Positions 8,497 through 17,188 are shown, counted from the first letter of the stretch. The stretch: 64,000 nucleotides of DNA from Sphingomonas sp. TREG-RG-20F-R18-01 (GCF_022662475.1 NZ_JAKNQQ010000001.1:434001-498000), one strand, 5' to 3'. Notes: generated by a model from the sequence alone, not told the origin. Program-made: numbers and translations.

Positions 8497-8574
8497 TGGG
8501 GCGACCGACGGGACTTGAACCCGCAACATCCGGCATCACAAGCCGACGCTCTAACCAATTGAACTACGATCGCC
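8497..8574 (-). tRNA. tRNA-His (GTG anticodon) with encoded G-1
   Basis: The minus strand folds into a full cloverleaf. The acceptor stem GCGATCG pairs with CGGTCGC, the anticodon loop is TTGTGAT (anticodon GTG), and the T arm is GCGGG-TTCAAGT-CCCGT. The gene encodes the extra 5' G-1 opposite discriminator C73, the identity element of bacterial tRNA-His, and a 3' CCA. Confidence 0.96.
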
Positions 8575-8627
8575 GCAGAGTGGGCGCTCCTAGCGGGAGC
8601 GGGACCCCACCGTCAAGAATGCTCTTG

Positions 8628-9365
8628 TCATAATTTACCGTCCACCGTCAGCATATGCCCTTTCGTGGTGGGTCGGAAGCCGGCGAGCTCGAGTTTCTGC
8701 GCTGCGGTCGGATCGCTCGGGTGGACCAGCAGCACGGCGACGAACCGCCCATTCTGCCACAGGCGCAGGTCGACATGCTCGGTCCCCGCCTGGCTCGCCA
8801 GCGGGAGCAGCAGTGCGCCCGCGTCGCAGCGCGCATTGCCCGAAAGCCCCTGCCCCAGCGCGACGCCGCCGAGATCGCCGCTCAGGACGGCCTTCACCCG
8901 GCCCTCCGCCTTGTCGCAATTGCCGTCGCGGAAGCGCACGCTGACCGCATCGAGATCGAGCCCCGTCACCGGCACTGGCGCGAAGATGTCGCCGGCCGGC
9001 AGGCTCGCGGTCATGTCGTCGATGCCGGTTGCGTGGCGCGATACGGTCACAGCGCCACGAATCGTGCGGGTCGCCACGGGTGCGTCGGCAGCGGGCTGGC
9101 CGGTAATGCCGATTCGCGCGCGACCGAGCGCCAGCGGCCAGGGCGACAGCGATGCGCCGAGATCCCCGAGCGCGATCGACCCGACCTGCGCCTCGCGGAC
9201 GCTGCCGAACCAGACGCTGCCGGTCGCTTCCCGCGCGGCGATTCGCGTCGAGTCGAGATCGAACCACCCGAGCACCAGTCGCAACGGCAACAGCACGATC
9301 AGCGCAACCACGAACACGGCGCCGAACAGCGCGGCCGGGCCGGTCCTGAGCCGAAACCGCGTCAT
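8628..9365 (-). CDS. gspN: Type II secretion system protein GspN
   Basis: A 245-residue protein with one N-terminal membrane anchor (about 8-30, GPAALFGAVFVVALIVLLPLR split by charged ends) and a periplasmic beta-rich domain. It matches the GspN position and size at the distal end of the operon. GspN is an accessory bitopic component found in only some type II systems, and its role is poorly defined. The start ATG 9365 overlaps the gspM stop in an ATGA quadruplet. No hairpin clearly ends the operon, but tRNA-His lies just beyond in the same direction. Confidence 0.88.
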   Translation of the reverse strand: MTRFRLRTGPAALFGAVFVVALIVLLPLRLVLGWFDLDSTRIAAREATGSVWFGSVREAQVGSIALGDLGASLSPWPLALGRARIGITGQPAADAPVATRTIRGAVTVSRHATGIDDMTASLPAGDIFAPVPVTGLDLDAVSVRFRDGNCDKAEGRVKAVLSGDLGGVALGQGLSGNARCDAGALLLPLASQAGTEHVDLRLWQNGRFVAVLLVHPSDPTAAQKLELAGFRPTTKGHMLTVDGKL

Positions 9366-9838
9366 TGCCCGCGCGCCCGGAGCGTCATCTGGACCGCCAC
9401 GGTGCGATCGCCATTGTCGGTGGTGGCGAGCTGTTCGACCAGCACGCCCGCCGCCTCGAGATCCGCCACCCACGCGGTCAGCGCCCCCGGCCGCGCGGAC
9501 GCGATCGCGATCGCGACCCGGTCCCCGCCCTGCGGCGTCACGGCGGCGAGCGCGAAGCCCGCGTCGTTCGCGCGGGTGCGGATCAGCGTTTCGAGCGGTC
9601 CATCGAGCGGGGCGATTCGCTCGGCCTGCGCCGCCTTGACCGCATCGACCCGCACCTGTGTATCGCCCAGCGCGATCACGTCGGTGGCGTGCCGTCCACG
9701 CTCCGATTCGAGGGCATCGTTGAGCGGGACGATCAGCAGATATGCGATGGCGAGCACCGCGATCACCCCGCCCGCGAGCACGAGCCGTTGCTCGCGTTGC
9801 GTGCGCGCGCGGTACCAGAGGAGCAGGCGTTCGGTCAT
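9362..9838 (-). CDS. gspM: Type II secretion system protein GspM
   Basis: A 158-residue bitopic inner-membrane protein: a short basic cytoplasmic start (TERLLLWYRARTQREQRLV), one membrane segment (about 20-42) and a periplasmic ferredoxin-like domain. GspM pairs with GspL in the inner-membrane platform of the type II secretion machine. It is chosen by position between gspL and gspN and by the domain layout, as GspM sequences are poorly conserved. ATGA overlaps couple it to gspL upstream and gspN downstream. Confidence 0.88.
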   Translation of the reverse strand: MTERLLLWYRARTQREQRLVLAGGVIAVLAIAYLLIVPLNDALESERGRHATDVIALGDTQVRVDAVKAAQAERIAPLDGPLETLIRTRANDAGFALAAVTPQGGDRVAIAIASARPGALTAWVADLEAAGVLVEQLATTDNGDRTVAVQMTLRARGQ

Positions 9839-10932
9839 TTCGGCTTCACCAGCAATTCCCCGGACAGGCGGCCGCCGGTGGACACGAGTTGGCCCTGGGT
9901 CGACGCCTCGAACCCGGCCGCATCGATCCGGCGGCGCAGGTCGAGGATCTGGCCCTCGTTCTGCAACCCGACGGTCACGCGTAGTGCGCCGAGCGAATCG
10001 AACGCCAGCGTGCGCAGCTCGGTCCCCGGCGTCGCCTGCACCGCCGCGAACACCGCCGCGGTGGTCCGCGTGAACCCCTGCCCGCCGCCGCGCAGCCGCT
10101 CGAGCCGCGCATCGAGCTGGCGGTCGGCATCGCTCACCGCTTCGCCGCGCGCGAGCCCGATACGCGCGAGCAGGTCGTTGCGCCGCTCCAGCTCGTCCGC
10201 CGCGGTCGAATATTTGATCAATAGCACGAGCGTGATCAGCACGGTCACGCCGAGGATCGCCGCGCTCAGCCACCCGAGTCGCCGGACGAGCGCCCAGTCG
10301 ATCCCAATCCGGGTCCGCCGCGCGAACATGCCCTGCCGAAGGTCCAGAGCGGGTGCCGCCACCGCCGCGCAAATCGCCGCCTCGACCACGTCGCGCGGCA
10401 GTACCTCGGGGGCGATGCCGCCAGTCACCAGTTCGGTCAGCCGCGCCTCGTCGGCAAAGCCGCTGGTCGCGCCGCGCACGACGCCTGCCCCGCCGAGATC
10501 AGCGCGGACATAGCCCGTCTCGGGCCGCGGGAGCAGCATCGGCGCGGGCAGCATCGCGTCGGGATCGACCCCGTTCGCCGCAAGCGTGTCGAGCCAGCCC
10601 TGCATCTGCCCGGCGGCCACCACGCCGATCGGGCGTTCGAGCGCATTCCCCTCGCGCCCGACCGCGACATGCAGGGCACCGACCGGCGCGGCGCTCGCAT
10701 CGGCCGCGAGCAGGCGCGCCGCGGTCACCGATTGCGCGACCGAGCGGTCGGGGAGGTCGGCCCAGTGCAACGTCACCGCATCGGCGGGTACCACTGCGAC
10801 ATGCGCGCGCTCGTCGTCCGCGGCGAGATCGGGAAAGCCCTCGCCGCGCTCCGCCACCCCATCGCCCGCGATCCGGAGCCAGCGCCAGGGCCGGTCATGC
10901 GCGGGCAGGAAGAGGACGAGCGTATCGGTCAT
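9835..10932 (-). CDS. gspL: Type II secretion system protein GspL
   Basis: A 365-residue inner-membrane platform protein. Residues 1 to about 215 form the cytoplasmic actin-like domain that docks the ATPase GspE. A single membrane segment follows (about 235-256, LGWLSAAILGVTVLITLVLL), then a periplasmic domain of about 110 residues that contacts GspM. The start ATG 10932 overlaps the gspK stop (ATGA); an in-frame upstream ATG would lie inside gspK. The end overlaps gspM by four bases. Confidence 0.9.
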   Translation of the reverse strand: MTDTLVLFLPAHDRPWRWLRIAGDGVAERGEGFPDLAADDERAHVAVVPADAVTLHWADLPDRSVAQSVTAARLLAADASAAPVGALHVAVGREGNALERPIGVVAAGQMQGWLDTLAANGVDPDAMLPAPMLLPRPETGYVRADLGGAGVVRGATSGFADEARLTELVTGGIAPEVLPRDVVEAAICAAVAAPALDLRQGMFARRTRIGIDWALVRRLGWLSAAILGVTVLITLVLLIKYSTAADELERRNDLLARIGLARGEAVSDADRQLDARLERLRGGGQGFTRTTAAVFAAVQATPGTELRTLAFDSLGALRVTVGLQNEGQILDLRRRIDAAGFEASTQGQLVSTGGRLSGELLVKPK

Positions 10933-11927
10933 GGTCGCTCGCCCCATTGCCGCGAGACGAGCCGCGCGGGAAGGGCCGACGCGTCGATCAGCCCCGATTG
11001 TTCGAGAACGGCCCCGCCCAGCGTCACATCGACCTTGAGCGTGAACCATTTGGTGGTGATGTCGGTCTGTCCGATCGCATCGCCCGGACCACCCGCTACC
11101 GCCGCCTGCGACCAGAAGCCCTGCGCGGTCGGGAACCCCTGTGGCGGGCGGCGCAGCAGGATCTGCCGTGCGCCCTCGACCGAAAGCGTATTGGGGAGCA
11201 GCATCGCCAGCAGCGGCGCCTGTTCGGGGAGGAGTGTGTTGACGTTGATCTTCGACACCTCGGCCCGGGGCAGCGTGCACAGCCAGGGGCGAAGCTTCTC
11301 GTAATCGGTCCGCGTCACGCCCGCGACCGCGCGCAGTTCGCTCGGGTCGCTCATCAGTGTGTTGGCGGTGCGATAGCCCTGCCGCCCGCCGCCGTAAGCC
11401 GTGTCCTCCGCGCCGCCGTCGAGCGGGGCGTTGTCGCTGTCGATCCAGTCGCTCGCGGCTGCCGCGATCGCATCGGGGGAACGGGCGCCCGGGTCGACCA
11501 GCCGGATCAGCCGCGCGAAGATCAGGCGTGCGGTCGTATAGGCGGCGTAATTTCCTGCTCCGGGCGCCGTCTGGACGACGAGGCTGTTGAGGTTGAAGCA
11601 ATTGCCGCCGTCGGTCACGCGCGCGGTGGCGCTGCCGTTCGGGATCGGCAGCGCGAACGGCGTATCGCTCCAATTGCCTTGCAGCGTCACGCGGTTCTGG
11701 CTTTTCTGCAGCAGGTCGGTGACCTTGACCACTGCGAGCGTCTCCGCCGCGAGCGAATAGGCGCGCGCCTGGTCGAGCGCGACCGCATTCCCGCCGACCC
11801 GGGTCGCGAGCCGCAGTTTTTCGAGCGCGGTCCCCGCCAGCACCGCGATCACCGCGACGAGCAGCAGCACGGTCAGCAGCGCCGCGCCGCGTTCCCCCTT
11901 GCCGCCGGGTTCAGCTGGTCCGCGCAT
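10929..11927 (-). CDS. gspK: Type II secretion minor pseudopilin GspK
   Basis: A 332-residue minor pseudopilin that caps the pseudopilus tip together with GspI and GspJ. The leader ends at GERGAALLTVLLLV, giving the characteristic GspK hydrophobic helix without the Glu5 seen in other pseudopilins. The large globular domain includes the SAM-like helices and the NVNTLLP motif typical of GspK. Two starts are possible, ATG 11927 and ATG 11942; both overlap the end of gspJ, and the shorter leader is preferred. Confidence 0.9.
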   Translation of the reverse strand: MRGPAEPGGKGERGAALLTVLLLVAVIAVLAGTALEKLRLATRVGGNAVALDQARAYSLAAETLAVVKVTDLLQKSQNRVTLQGNWSDTPFALPIPNGSATARVTDGGNCFNLNSLVVQTAPGAGNYAAYTTARLIFARLIRLVDPGARSPDAIAAAASDWIDSDNAPLDGGAEDTAYGGGRQGYRTANTLMSDPSELRAVAGVTRTDYEKLRPWLCTLPRAEVSKINVNTLLPEQAPLLAMLLPNTLSVEGARQILLRRPPQGFPTAQGFWSQAAVAGGPGDAIGQTDITTKWFTLKVDVTLGGAVLEQSGLIDASALPARLVSRQWGERP

Positions 11928-12534
11928 CGGCTCGCTTCCCATAGCCCGTGCCGACGAGGAACAGCTCGCGCGTCTCGATCCCGCCGGTGCGCAGGATGCG
12001 GAGCTCGACCGCATCGGGCAACGGCGTCTGCGGCGCGCCGGTCCAGCGATCGCTCCACGCGCCTTTGATGCGATAGCGCAGCGCGACCTGCTTGACGCGG
12101 GGGACGATCGGCGTGGCGGGCAGCGGCTGCGCGCCGTCGAGCATCGGATAGGCGACGCGCGCGAGCGCGCCGTCGATCACCGCATATTCGACCTTCTGCA
12201 CGTCCGCGCGCGGCATGCCGTCGAGGTTGCTCCATCCGCCGCGCACGAAACGCAGCATCGGCACCGCGGTCGGGCCCGATCCGCCGACGAACGCCGGGGT
12301 GCCGTTGCCGTTTTCATCGCGCACCGGGCGATCGAGCGCCTGCGCGAAATCCGCGGTCATGATCGATTCGAGCTGGTTCATCGCGGAAACGTCGTCGAGC
12401 TTCGCCGCGGTCGCCCCCTGCGCGCGGACCGAGAAGGACAGCAACGCCACGCCCGCCGCCGAGAGCAGCCCGAAGATGAGGAGCGAGATCATCACCTCGA
12501 TGAGGGTGAAGCCGGATTCCGCACTGGTACGCGC
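11911..12534 (-). CDS. gspJ: Type II secretion minor pseudopilin GspJ, start codon not identifiable
   Basis: The frame encodes a clear GspJ: the prepilin cleavage site and helix (SGFTLIEVMISLLIFG, cleavage after Gly at 12511-12513) and an about 195-residue globular domain ending ELFLVGTGYGKRADART. The problem is the start. In this frame no ATG, GTG or TTG occurs between the cleavage site and the repeat block that begins at about 12550; the reading frame simply runs on into repeat sequence. The coordinate given is only where the plausible leader (ARTSAES) begins. Possible explanations are loss of the leader's start when the repeat arrived, a sequencing indel, or a rare start codon. The downstream part is intact and overlaps gspK. 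Confidence 0.75.
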   Translation of the reverse strand, partial: ARTSAESGFTLIEVMISLLIFGLLSAAGVALLSFSVRAQGATAAKLDDVSAMNQLESIMTADFAQALDRPVRDENGNGTPAFVGGSGPTAVPMLRFVRGGWSNLDGMPRADVQKVEYAVIDGALARVAYPMLDGAQPLPATPIVPRVKQVALRYRIKGAWSDRWTGAPQTPLPDAVELRILRTGGIETRELFLVGTGYGKRADARTS

Positions 12535-12549
12535 TCCCCGATCCCCTTC

Positions 12550-12846
12550 TCTCTCCCCGGCGAAGGCAAGACCTCGGCGAAAGTCGCGTTGTTGCCCCTT
12601 CCCGTCACCCCGGCGCAGGCCGGGGCCGCCATGTAAGGGGGCAAAACCGGTGATACCGCACCCAGCCGTCTCGCCGCGCCCGGATAACCACACGGCCCCG
12701 GCCTTCGCCGGGGTGACGGTAGCGGGATCGGGCGACTTTCGCAGATGTCTCGCGAAGGCCGGGGCCCAGTGGGAAAGGTCGAGGTAACTGCGTGCATCCC
12801 CCGCCATGCCCGCCCCGCTCCTGGGCGCCGGCCTTCGTCGGGGAAG
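12550..12846. repeat. Composite block of hairpin repeats between gspI and gspJ
   Basis: Two paired elements are stacked here. One is of the GTCACCCC type, with arms 12603-12630 and 12694-12718. The other is of the CTTCCCC type with degenerate arms 12751-12770 and 12821-12846, plus an extra half-arm at 12552-12567. Together with flanks this leaves about 350 bases without a gene (12535-12890) inside an operon whose other genes mostly overlap. No other gene is visible in the stretch. Confidence 0.88.
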
Positions 12847-12890
12847 CGCAGTGGGAGGAAGCGCAACGGCGGCGTGCACACGAAAAACCC

Positions 12891-13295
12891 TCACGACCGC
12901 GTCGCTCCGTCGCGCACCACCGTCAGATGCCCCGCCTTGCGCCCGCTCGGGTCCACCACCGTCACGTCGATCCGCAGGATCCGCGAGTCGCCGGTCGGCT
13001 GCACCACCCGGGTCCACGCCCATGCCCGCCCCCCATTCTGCTCGATCCCGCTCGCCGCGCCGATCGTCGGCGCGCGGCCATCGGTCATCGCGGTATAGGC
13101 GACGTTGCGCGCGACGATCTGCGCCGTCAGCGTGGTATCCAGCGTCGTCGCCCCCCGGATCGTCGCCCCTTCGAGCCGGATCAGCGCCAGCGCGGCCAGG
13201 CTGAACACCGCGAGCGCGACCATCATCTCGATCAGCGTGAAGCCGCGATCCCCGAGGCGGCGGCGGTCACGCACCGATCTTGACCCGCCCGTCAT
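12891..13295 (-). CDS. gspI: Type II secretion minor pseudopilin GspI
   Basis: A 134-residue minor pseudopilin. A basic 17-residue leader ends at the prepilin peptidase site RG-FTLIEMMVALAVF, with the conserved Glu5. The rest is the short globular domain of the GspI subgroup (IVARNVAYTAM, WAWTRVVQPT). GspI nucleates the pseudopilus tip complex with GspJ and GspK. The gene starts inside the end of gspH (29-base overlap) and is followed by the repeat block that separates it from gspJ. Confidence 0.9.
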   Translation of the reverse strand: MTGGSRSVRDRRRLGDRGFTLIEMMVALAVFSLAALALIRLEGATIRGATTLDTTLTAQIVARNVAYTAMTDGRAPTIGAASGIEQNGGRAWAWTRVVQPTGDSRILRIDVTVVDPSGRKAGHLTVVRDGATRS

Positions 13296-13740
13296 TGCCG
13301 ATCCGCACCGTCAGGTTCTCCGTCGACCGGTGGAGCACCACGTCCATCGGCCGATCCGCGCTCCCGGTCGAATCGAACAGGATCCGGTCGCGTCCGCCGC
13401 TGGCGGGAACCGCCTCGGTCCCCTTGCTCCAGCGCGTCACGCGCAGCGGCTTCTCGCTCATCGCGACCCATGCACCGTCACGCCGCGCGTCGAAGCCATA
13501 GCCGCCCGCCGACACCCACACGCTCACCGGCCGCGCGGTGACAACCGCCAGATCATGCGCCGCCCGCGCGCGCGCCGCGAATTGCGCCCCCTCGTCGCGC
13601 AGCCGGCCGCGCGGATCGGGGAGCGCGAGCACCACCACGGCGCTCGCCAGCCCGATGATCGTGATCACGATCATCAGCTCGATCAGGGTGAACCCCTGCG
13701 CGCCGCCGAAGCGGTTACTGCCAGCTACCGAGATCGGCAT
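13267..13740 (-). CDS. gspH: Type II secretion minor pseudopilin GspH
   Basis: A 157-residue pseudopilin with a leader ending at QG-FTLIELMIVITIIG (Glu5 present) and a beta-rich globular domain of GspH/FimT type. GspH links the tip complex to the GspG shaft. ATG 13740 lies inside the 3' end of gspG (26-base overlap). The sequence GGYGFDARRDG in the middle is typical of the family. Confidence 0.9.
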   Translation of the reverse strand: MPISVAGSNRFGGAQGFTLIELMIVITIIGLASAVVVLALPDPRGRLRDEGAQFAARARAAHDLAVVTARPVSVWVSAGGYGFDARRDGAWVAMSEKPLRVTRWSKGTEAVPASGGRDRILFDSTGSADRPMDVVLHRSTENLTVRIGNDGRVKIGA

Positions 13741-14185
13741 TGACGCCTTCGCCGCCTTCCTTCTTGTCCGCGCCGAGCGTCCAGACGTCCGCCTCGCCAT
13801 GCTGGCCGGGGGCGGCGTAGAGATACGGCTTGCCCCACGGATCGAGCGGGAGCTTCTTGATGTAGCCGCCCCGCTGATACTTGCTCGCGTCCGCATCGGC
13901 GGGTGCGCTGACCAGCGCCTGCAACCCGTCCGTGGTCGAGGGATAAGCGTCGTTCTGGAGCTTGTAGAGGTCGAGCGCGCCCTCGATCTGCGCGATGTCG
14001 GCCTTTGCCTTGGTGATCTTGCCCTTGTCGCCCAGCGGCAGGACATTGTACGTCACGATCGCGGCGAGCAGCCCGAGGATGACGATCACGACCATCAGCT
14101 CGATCAGCGTAAACCCTTGTTCCGACGCGCGAACGCGGCGATTGAGGGCGGGGGTGGCAGGCATATCCGTCATAACAAACCTCAT
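13715..14185 (-). CDS. gspG: Type II secretion major pseudopilin GspG
   Basis: A 156-residue major pseudopilin that builds the pseudopilus shaft. The leader ends at QG-FTLIELMVVIVILGLL. The globular part carries the family's conserved YPSTTDGLQALV and DPWGKPY(L)Y segments; the acidic C-terminal loop (GADKKEGGEG) is the calcium-binding region in GspG. ATG 14185 is chosen because its ATGA overlaps the gspF stop; an alternative ATG at 14173 would shorten the leader. Confidence 0.95.
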   Translation of the reverse strand: MRFVMTDMPATPALNRRVRASEQGFTLIELMVVIVILGLLAAIVTYNVLPLGDKGKITKAKADIAQIEGALDLYKLQNDAYPSTTDGLQALVSAPADADASKYQRGGYIKKLPLDPWGKPYLYAAPGQHGEADVWTLGADKKEGGEGVNADLGSWQ

Positions 14186-15420
14186 TGTCCGGCAAGCGTG
14201 TTGAGCTGCAGGATCGGCAACAGGATGGATAGCACGATCGTCGCGACCACGCCCCCCATCAGGACGATGATGATCGGTTCGAGCAGCGACAAGGCGGTCG
14301 TCGTGAACCGGTCGAATTCGCGTTCGAGATAATCCGCCGCGCGCTCGAGCATGTCGTCGAGCTGCCCAGCAGTCTCACCGCTCGCCGCGAGATAGGTCAG
14401 CAGCGGCGGAAACACCCCCGTCCGCCGCATCGCCGCCGACAGGCTCCCGCCGCCGCGGATCGCCTCGACGATCTCGTCCGATGCCGCCTTCAGCCGCAGA
14501 TTGCGGATCGTGCCCCCGGTCAGCGCGAGCCCCTCTAAAAGCGGCAACCGGCTCGCCACCATCGTCGCGAGCGTCCGCGCCATCCGCGCGGCGTGCAGAT
14601 CGCGAAACAGCCGCCCGATCAGCGGCACGCGCAGGATCCACGTATCGAAGCGCAGCTTGACCGCCGGGTTCTTGAGCGCGCGCCAGAACCCGATCCCGCC
14701 GAGCACGATCGCGAGCATCAACGCCCACCAGTAACTGACCATGAAGTTCGAGACGCCCATCACGATCCGCGTCAGCAGCGGGAGTTGCTGCCCGACCGTA
14801 TCGAATTGCTCGACCACCTGCGGCACGACGAACACCATCAGCGCGGTGACCACCGCCATCGCGACGACCGCAAGCACCGATGGATAGGCGAGCGTAGTGA
14901 TGATCTGCCCGTTGATCTCGGCTTGGCGTTCGAGCAGCACCGAAAGTCGTTCGAGGATGACGGGCAACGACCCCGACGTTTCGCCCGCCGACACCATCGC
15001 GCGGTACAGCGCGGGGAAGCTTTTGCCCTCGCGCGCCATCGCCTCGTGGAGGCGGCGGCCCTCGGTGACGCCCGCATGGACCGAATCGACGATCGCGCGG
15101 ACATGCTCCTGCTCGGTCTGGCGCGAGATCGTGCGGAGCGACTGTTCGAGCGGCGATACCCGGTTGAGCGTCGCGAGCTGGCGCGTGAACAGGGTGAGCT
15201 GCTTGGTGCTCATCTTGCGGCTGCCGAGCCGGAAGTCGGAGAACAGCGGCTTGCCGCGGGCGGCGGCGGCGGCGGCTCGGCCCGAGCCGGGTTCGACCTT
15301 GACCACGTAAAGCTTGCGCCGGTCGAGCAATACGCGCGCATCCTCGATCGACGGCGCAGCAACCTGCCCGCGCGCCTCGCGCCCCTTGGTGTCGATCGCG
15401 AGATAATCGAAGTCAGGCAC
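14182..15420 (-). CDS. gspF: Type II secretion inner-membrane protein GspF
   Basis: A 412-residue polytopic platform protein of the GspF/PilC family. Two repeated cytoplasmic GspF domains (about 75-195 and 275-395) each precede hydrophobic helices (about 175-200, 225-250 and 380-405). Conserved features such as FTRQLATLNRVSPLEQSL and LGLTGGTIRN-like LALTGGTIRN are visible. It couples GspE ATP hydrolysis to pseudopilus assembly. A hairpin repeat separates it from gspE upstream; it is translationally coupled to gspG downstream. Confidence 0.95.
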   Translation of the reverse strand: MPDFDYLAIDTKGREARGQVAAPSIEDARVLLDRRKLYVVKVEPGSGRAAAAAARGKPLFSDFRLGSRKMSTKQLTLFTRQLATLNRVSPLEQSLRTISRQTEQEHVRAIVDSVHAGVTEGRRLHEAMAREGKSFPALYRAMVSAGETSGSLPVILERLSVLLERQAEINGQIITTLAYPSVLAVVAMAVVTALMVFVVPQVVEQFDTVGQQLPLLTRIVMGVSNFMVSYWWALMLAIVLGGIGFWRALKNPAVKLRFDTWILRVPLIGRLFRDLHAARMARTLATMVASRLPLLEGLALTGGTIRNLRLKAASDEIVEAIRGGGSLSAAMRRTGVFPPLLTYLAASGETAGQLDDMLERAADYLEREFDRFTTTALSLLEPIIIVLMGGVVATIVLSILLPILQLNTLAGQ

Positions 15421-15433
15421 CCCGCCCTCCCAC

Positions 15434-15522
15434 CGTCACCCCGGCGCAGGCCGGGGCCGCCACGTTCGGAGCACCCGCATCGCAAAGTACCATGACGGCC
15501 CCGGCCTTCGCCGGGGTGACGG
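15434..15522. repeat. Paired inverted hairpin repeat, GTCACCCC type, between gspE and gspF
   Basis: Arms 15434-15460 and 15497-15522, with cores CCCCGGCGCAGGCCGGGG and CCCCGGCCTTCGCCGGGG, are inverted about a 36-base spacer. They occupy nearly all of the gap between the gspE stop and the gspF start. Confidence 0.9.
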
Positions 15523-15545
15523 GCTGTATAGCCCCCACCCCGGCG

Positions 15546-17060
15546 CTATTCACCCGCCACCTCCGGCAAGGGCATCGGCGCTTCCGCATCCGCCATATCC
15601 CGCCGCGAAATCCGCACCGCTTCCTCGGGCGTGGTCATCCCGTCGCGCACCAGCGCGCGCGCCGCACTCCCCAGATTCGGCGCGTGCAAAAAGGCATGGC
15701 GCGCGATGATCGATTCATCCCCGCCGTCGTTGATCAGCCGGCGCACGGTATCGTCGATCCGGATCGCCTCATAGACGCCGATCCGGCCCTTATACCCCGT
15801 CCCCTGGCACTGCTCGCACCCGACCGCCTCATAGACGATCGCCCCCGCATCGAACCCGAGCAGCGCCGACACCGACCCCGTCGCCTGCACCGGCCGCCGG
15901 CAATGCTCGCACAAGCGCCGCACCAGTCGCTGCGCGATCACAGCGCGGAGCGTGGAGGCGAGCAGGAACGGCTCGACCTTCATGTCGCGCATCCGCGTGA
16001 TCGCGCCGACCGCGTCGTTGGTGTGGACCGTCGACAGCACGAGATGCCCGGTCAGCGACGCTTGCACCGCGATCTCGGCGGTCTCGCGGTCGCGGATTTC
16101 GCCGACCATCACGACATCGGGATCCTGCCGCAGGATCGCGCGCAGCCCCGCCGCGAAGGTCAGCCCGACCTTGGCGTTGACCTGTGTCTGCCCGACGCCG
16201 TCCATCGCATATTCGACCGGATCCTCGACCGTCAGGATGTTGCGACTGCCGTCGTTGAGCAGCCGCATCGAGGCATAGAGTGTCGTCGTCTTGCCCGAGC
16301 CGGTCGGCCCGGTGACGAGGATGATCCCGTTCGGCTCGGTGATCGCTTCCTTGAGCAACTGGTTGATCGCGGGCGTCATCCCGAGCACGTCGAGCGTGAT
16401 CCCGGCATTCTCCTTGTCGAGGATACGCAGCACGACCCGCTCACCCGCGCGGCTCGGCAGCGTTGAGACACGCACATCGAGCAGCTTGCCGCCCAGCGTC
16501 AGACCGATGCGCCCATCCTGCGGCACGCGCCGCTCGGCAATGTCGAGTCGGGCCATCACCTTGATGCGGCTGACGACGACGGGGGCGACATGCGGCGGCA
16601 TTCTGAGCGTCTCGCGCAGCACGCCGTCGATCCGCATCCGCACGACAAGGCCGGTCTCATAGGGTTCGACGTGAATGTCCGACACGCCGTTGCGTGCGGC
16701 ATCCGCGATGATGCCGTTGATCAACCGGATCGCGGGCGCATCGTCGGCGGTGTCGAGTAGGTCGTCCGCAGTCGGCAGGTCGCTCGCGAGCACGTCGAGT
16801 TCGTCGCCGAGGCCGAGCGTTCCGGCTGCCATCGCGGCGGCCTGGCCGTCCATCGCATAGGCTTCGGAGAGCAGGCGGTCGAATTCGGTCGGGGTGACGA
16901 AGCCGACGTCGAACGGGCGCGCGAGGTGGCGGCGGAGTTCGAGCAGCACCTTGGGGTCCGCGCCTTCGCGCATCGCGACCGCGAAGTGGCTGTCGGTGCC
17001 GGGGGCGAGGACGACGCCGAACCGGCGTGCGAAGGCGTAGGGGATGGTTACGTCGGGCAT
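15546..17060 (-). CDS. gspE: Type II secretion ATPase GspE
   Basis: A 504-residue hexameric secretion ATPase. The N-terminal domain (about 1-100) binds GspL. The nucleotide-binding core contains Walker A GPTGSGKT at 251-258, the Asp box, Walker B (DVVMVGEIRD) and His box (GHLVLSTVHTND). The tetracysteine zinc motif (CEHC then CEQC) lies at about 400-440, a hallmark of GspE over pilus ATPases that lack it. The start ATG 17060 is picked since upstream frame is repeat sequence. Confidence 0.96.
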   Translation of the reverse strand: MPDVTIPYAFARRFGVVLAPGTDSHFAVAMREGADPKVLLELRRHLARPFDVGFVTPTEFDRLLSEAYAMDGQAAAMAAGTLGLGDELDVLASDLPTADDLLDTADDAPAIRLINGIIADAARNGVSDIHVEPYETGLVVRMRIDGVLRETLRMPPHVAPVVVSRIKVMARLDIAERRVPQDGRIGLTLGGKLLDVRVSTLPSRAGERVVLRILDKENAGITLDVLGMTPAINQLLKEAITEPNGIILVTGPTGSGKTTTLYASMRLLNDGSRNILTVEDPVEYAMDGVGQTQVNAKVGLTFAAGLRAILRQDPDVVMVGEIRDRETAEIAVQASLTGHLVLSTVHTNDAVGAITRMRDMKVEPFLLASTLRAVIAQRLVRRLCEHCRRPVQATGSVSALLGFDAGAIVYEAVGCEQCQGTGYKGRIGVYEAIRIDDTVRRLINDGGDESIIARHAFLHAPNLGSAARALVRDGMTTPEEAVRISRRDMADAEAPMPLPEVAGE

Positions 17061-17062
17061 AA

Positions 17063-17170
17063 TAAGCCCCTCCCCTTCAGGGGGGGGGTTGGGGTGGGGA
17101 AGTCCAGCAATGCTGACGCTCGGTGAGACACCCCCCACCCCCAACCCCTCCCCTGAAGGGGAGGGGCTTA
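17063..17170. repeat. Paired inverted CCCCTCCCCT-type repeat between gspD and gspE
   Basis: Two arms (17063-17099 and 17131-17170) share AAGCCCCTCCCCT...GGGGTTGGGGTGGGG and are near-perfect reverse complements; one arm has a run of nine G where the other has an interrupted run. Each arm is also locally self-complementary. It lies immediately upstream of the gspE start codon, where it would sit in the gspE translation-initiation region. The same repeat occurs at 57169-57268. Confidence 0.9.
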
Positions 17171-17188
17171 GAGGAACTGTGCCACCCA

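Noticed and set aside
12821..12890. A separate small gene between gspI and gspJ
   Set aside because: Open frames here are short, overlap the repeat arms and carry no ribosome-binding site or motif.
11911..13023. A 370-residue GspJ starting at an ATG far upstream
   Set aside because: The extra 170 residues would be translated repeat sequence and antisense-like gspI region; a prepilin leader of that length is not credible.
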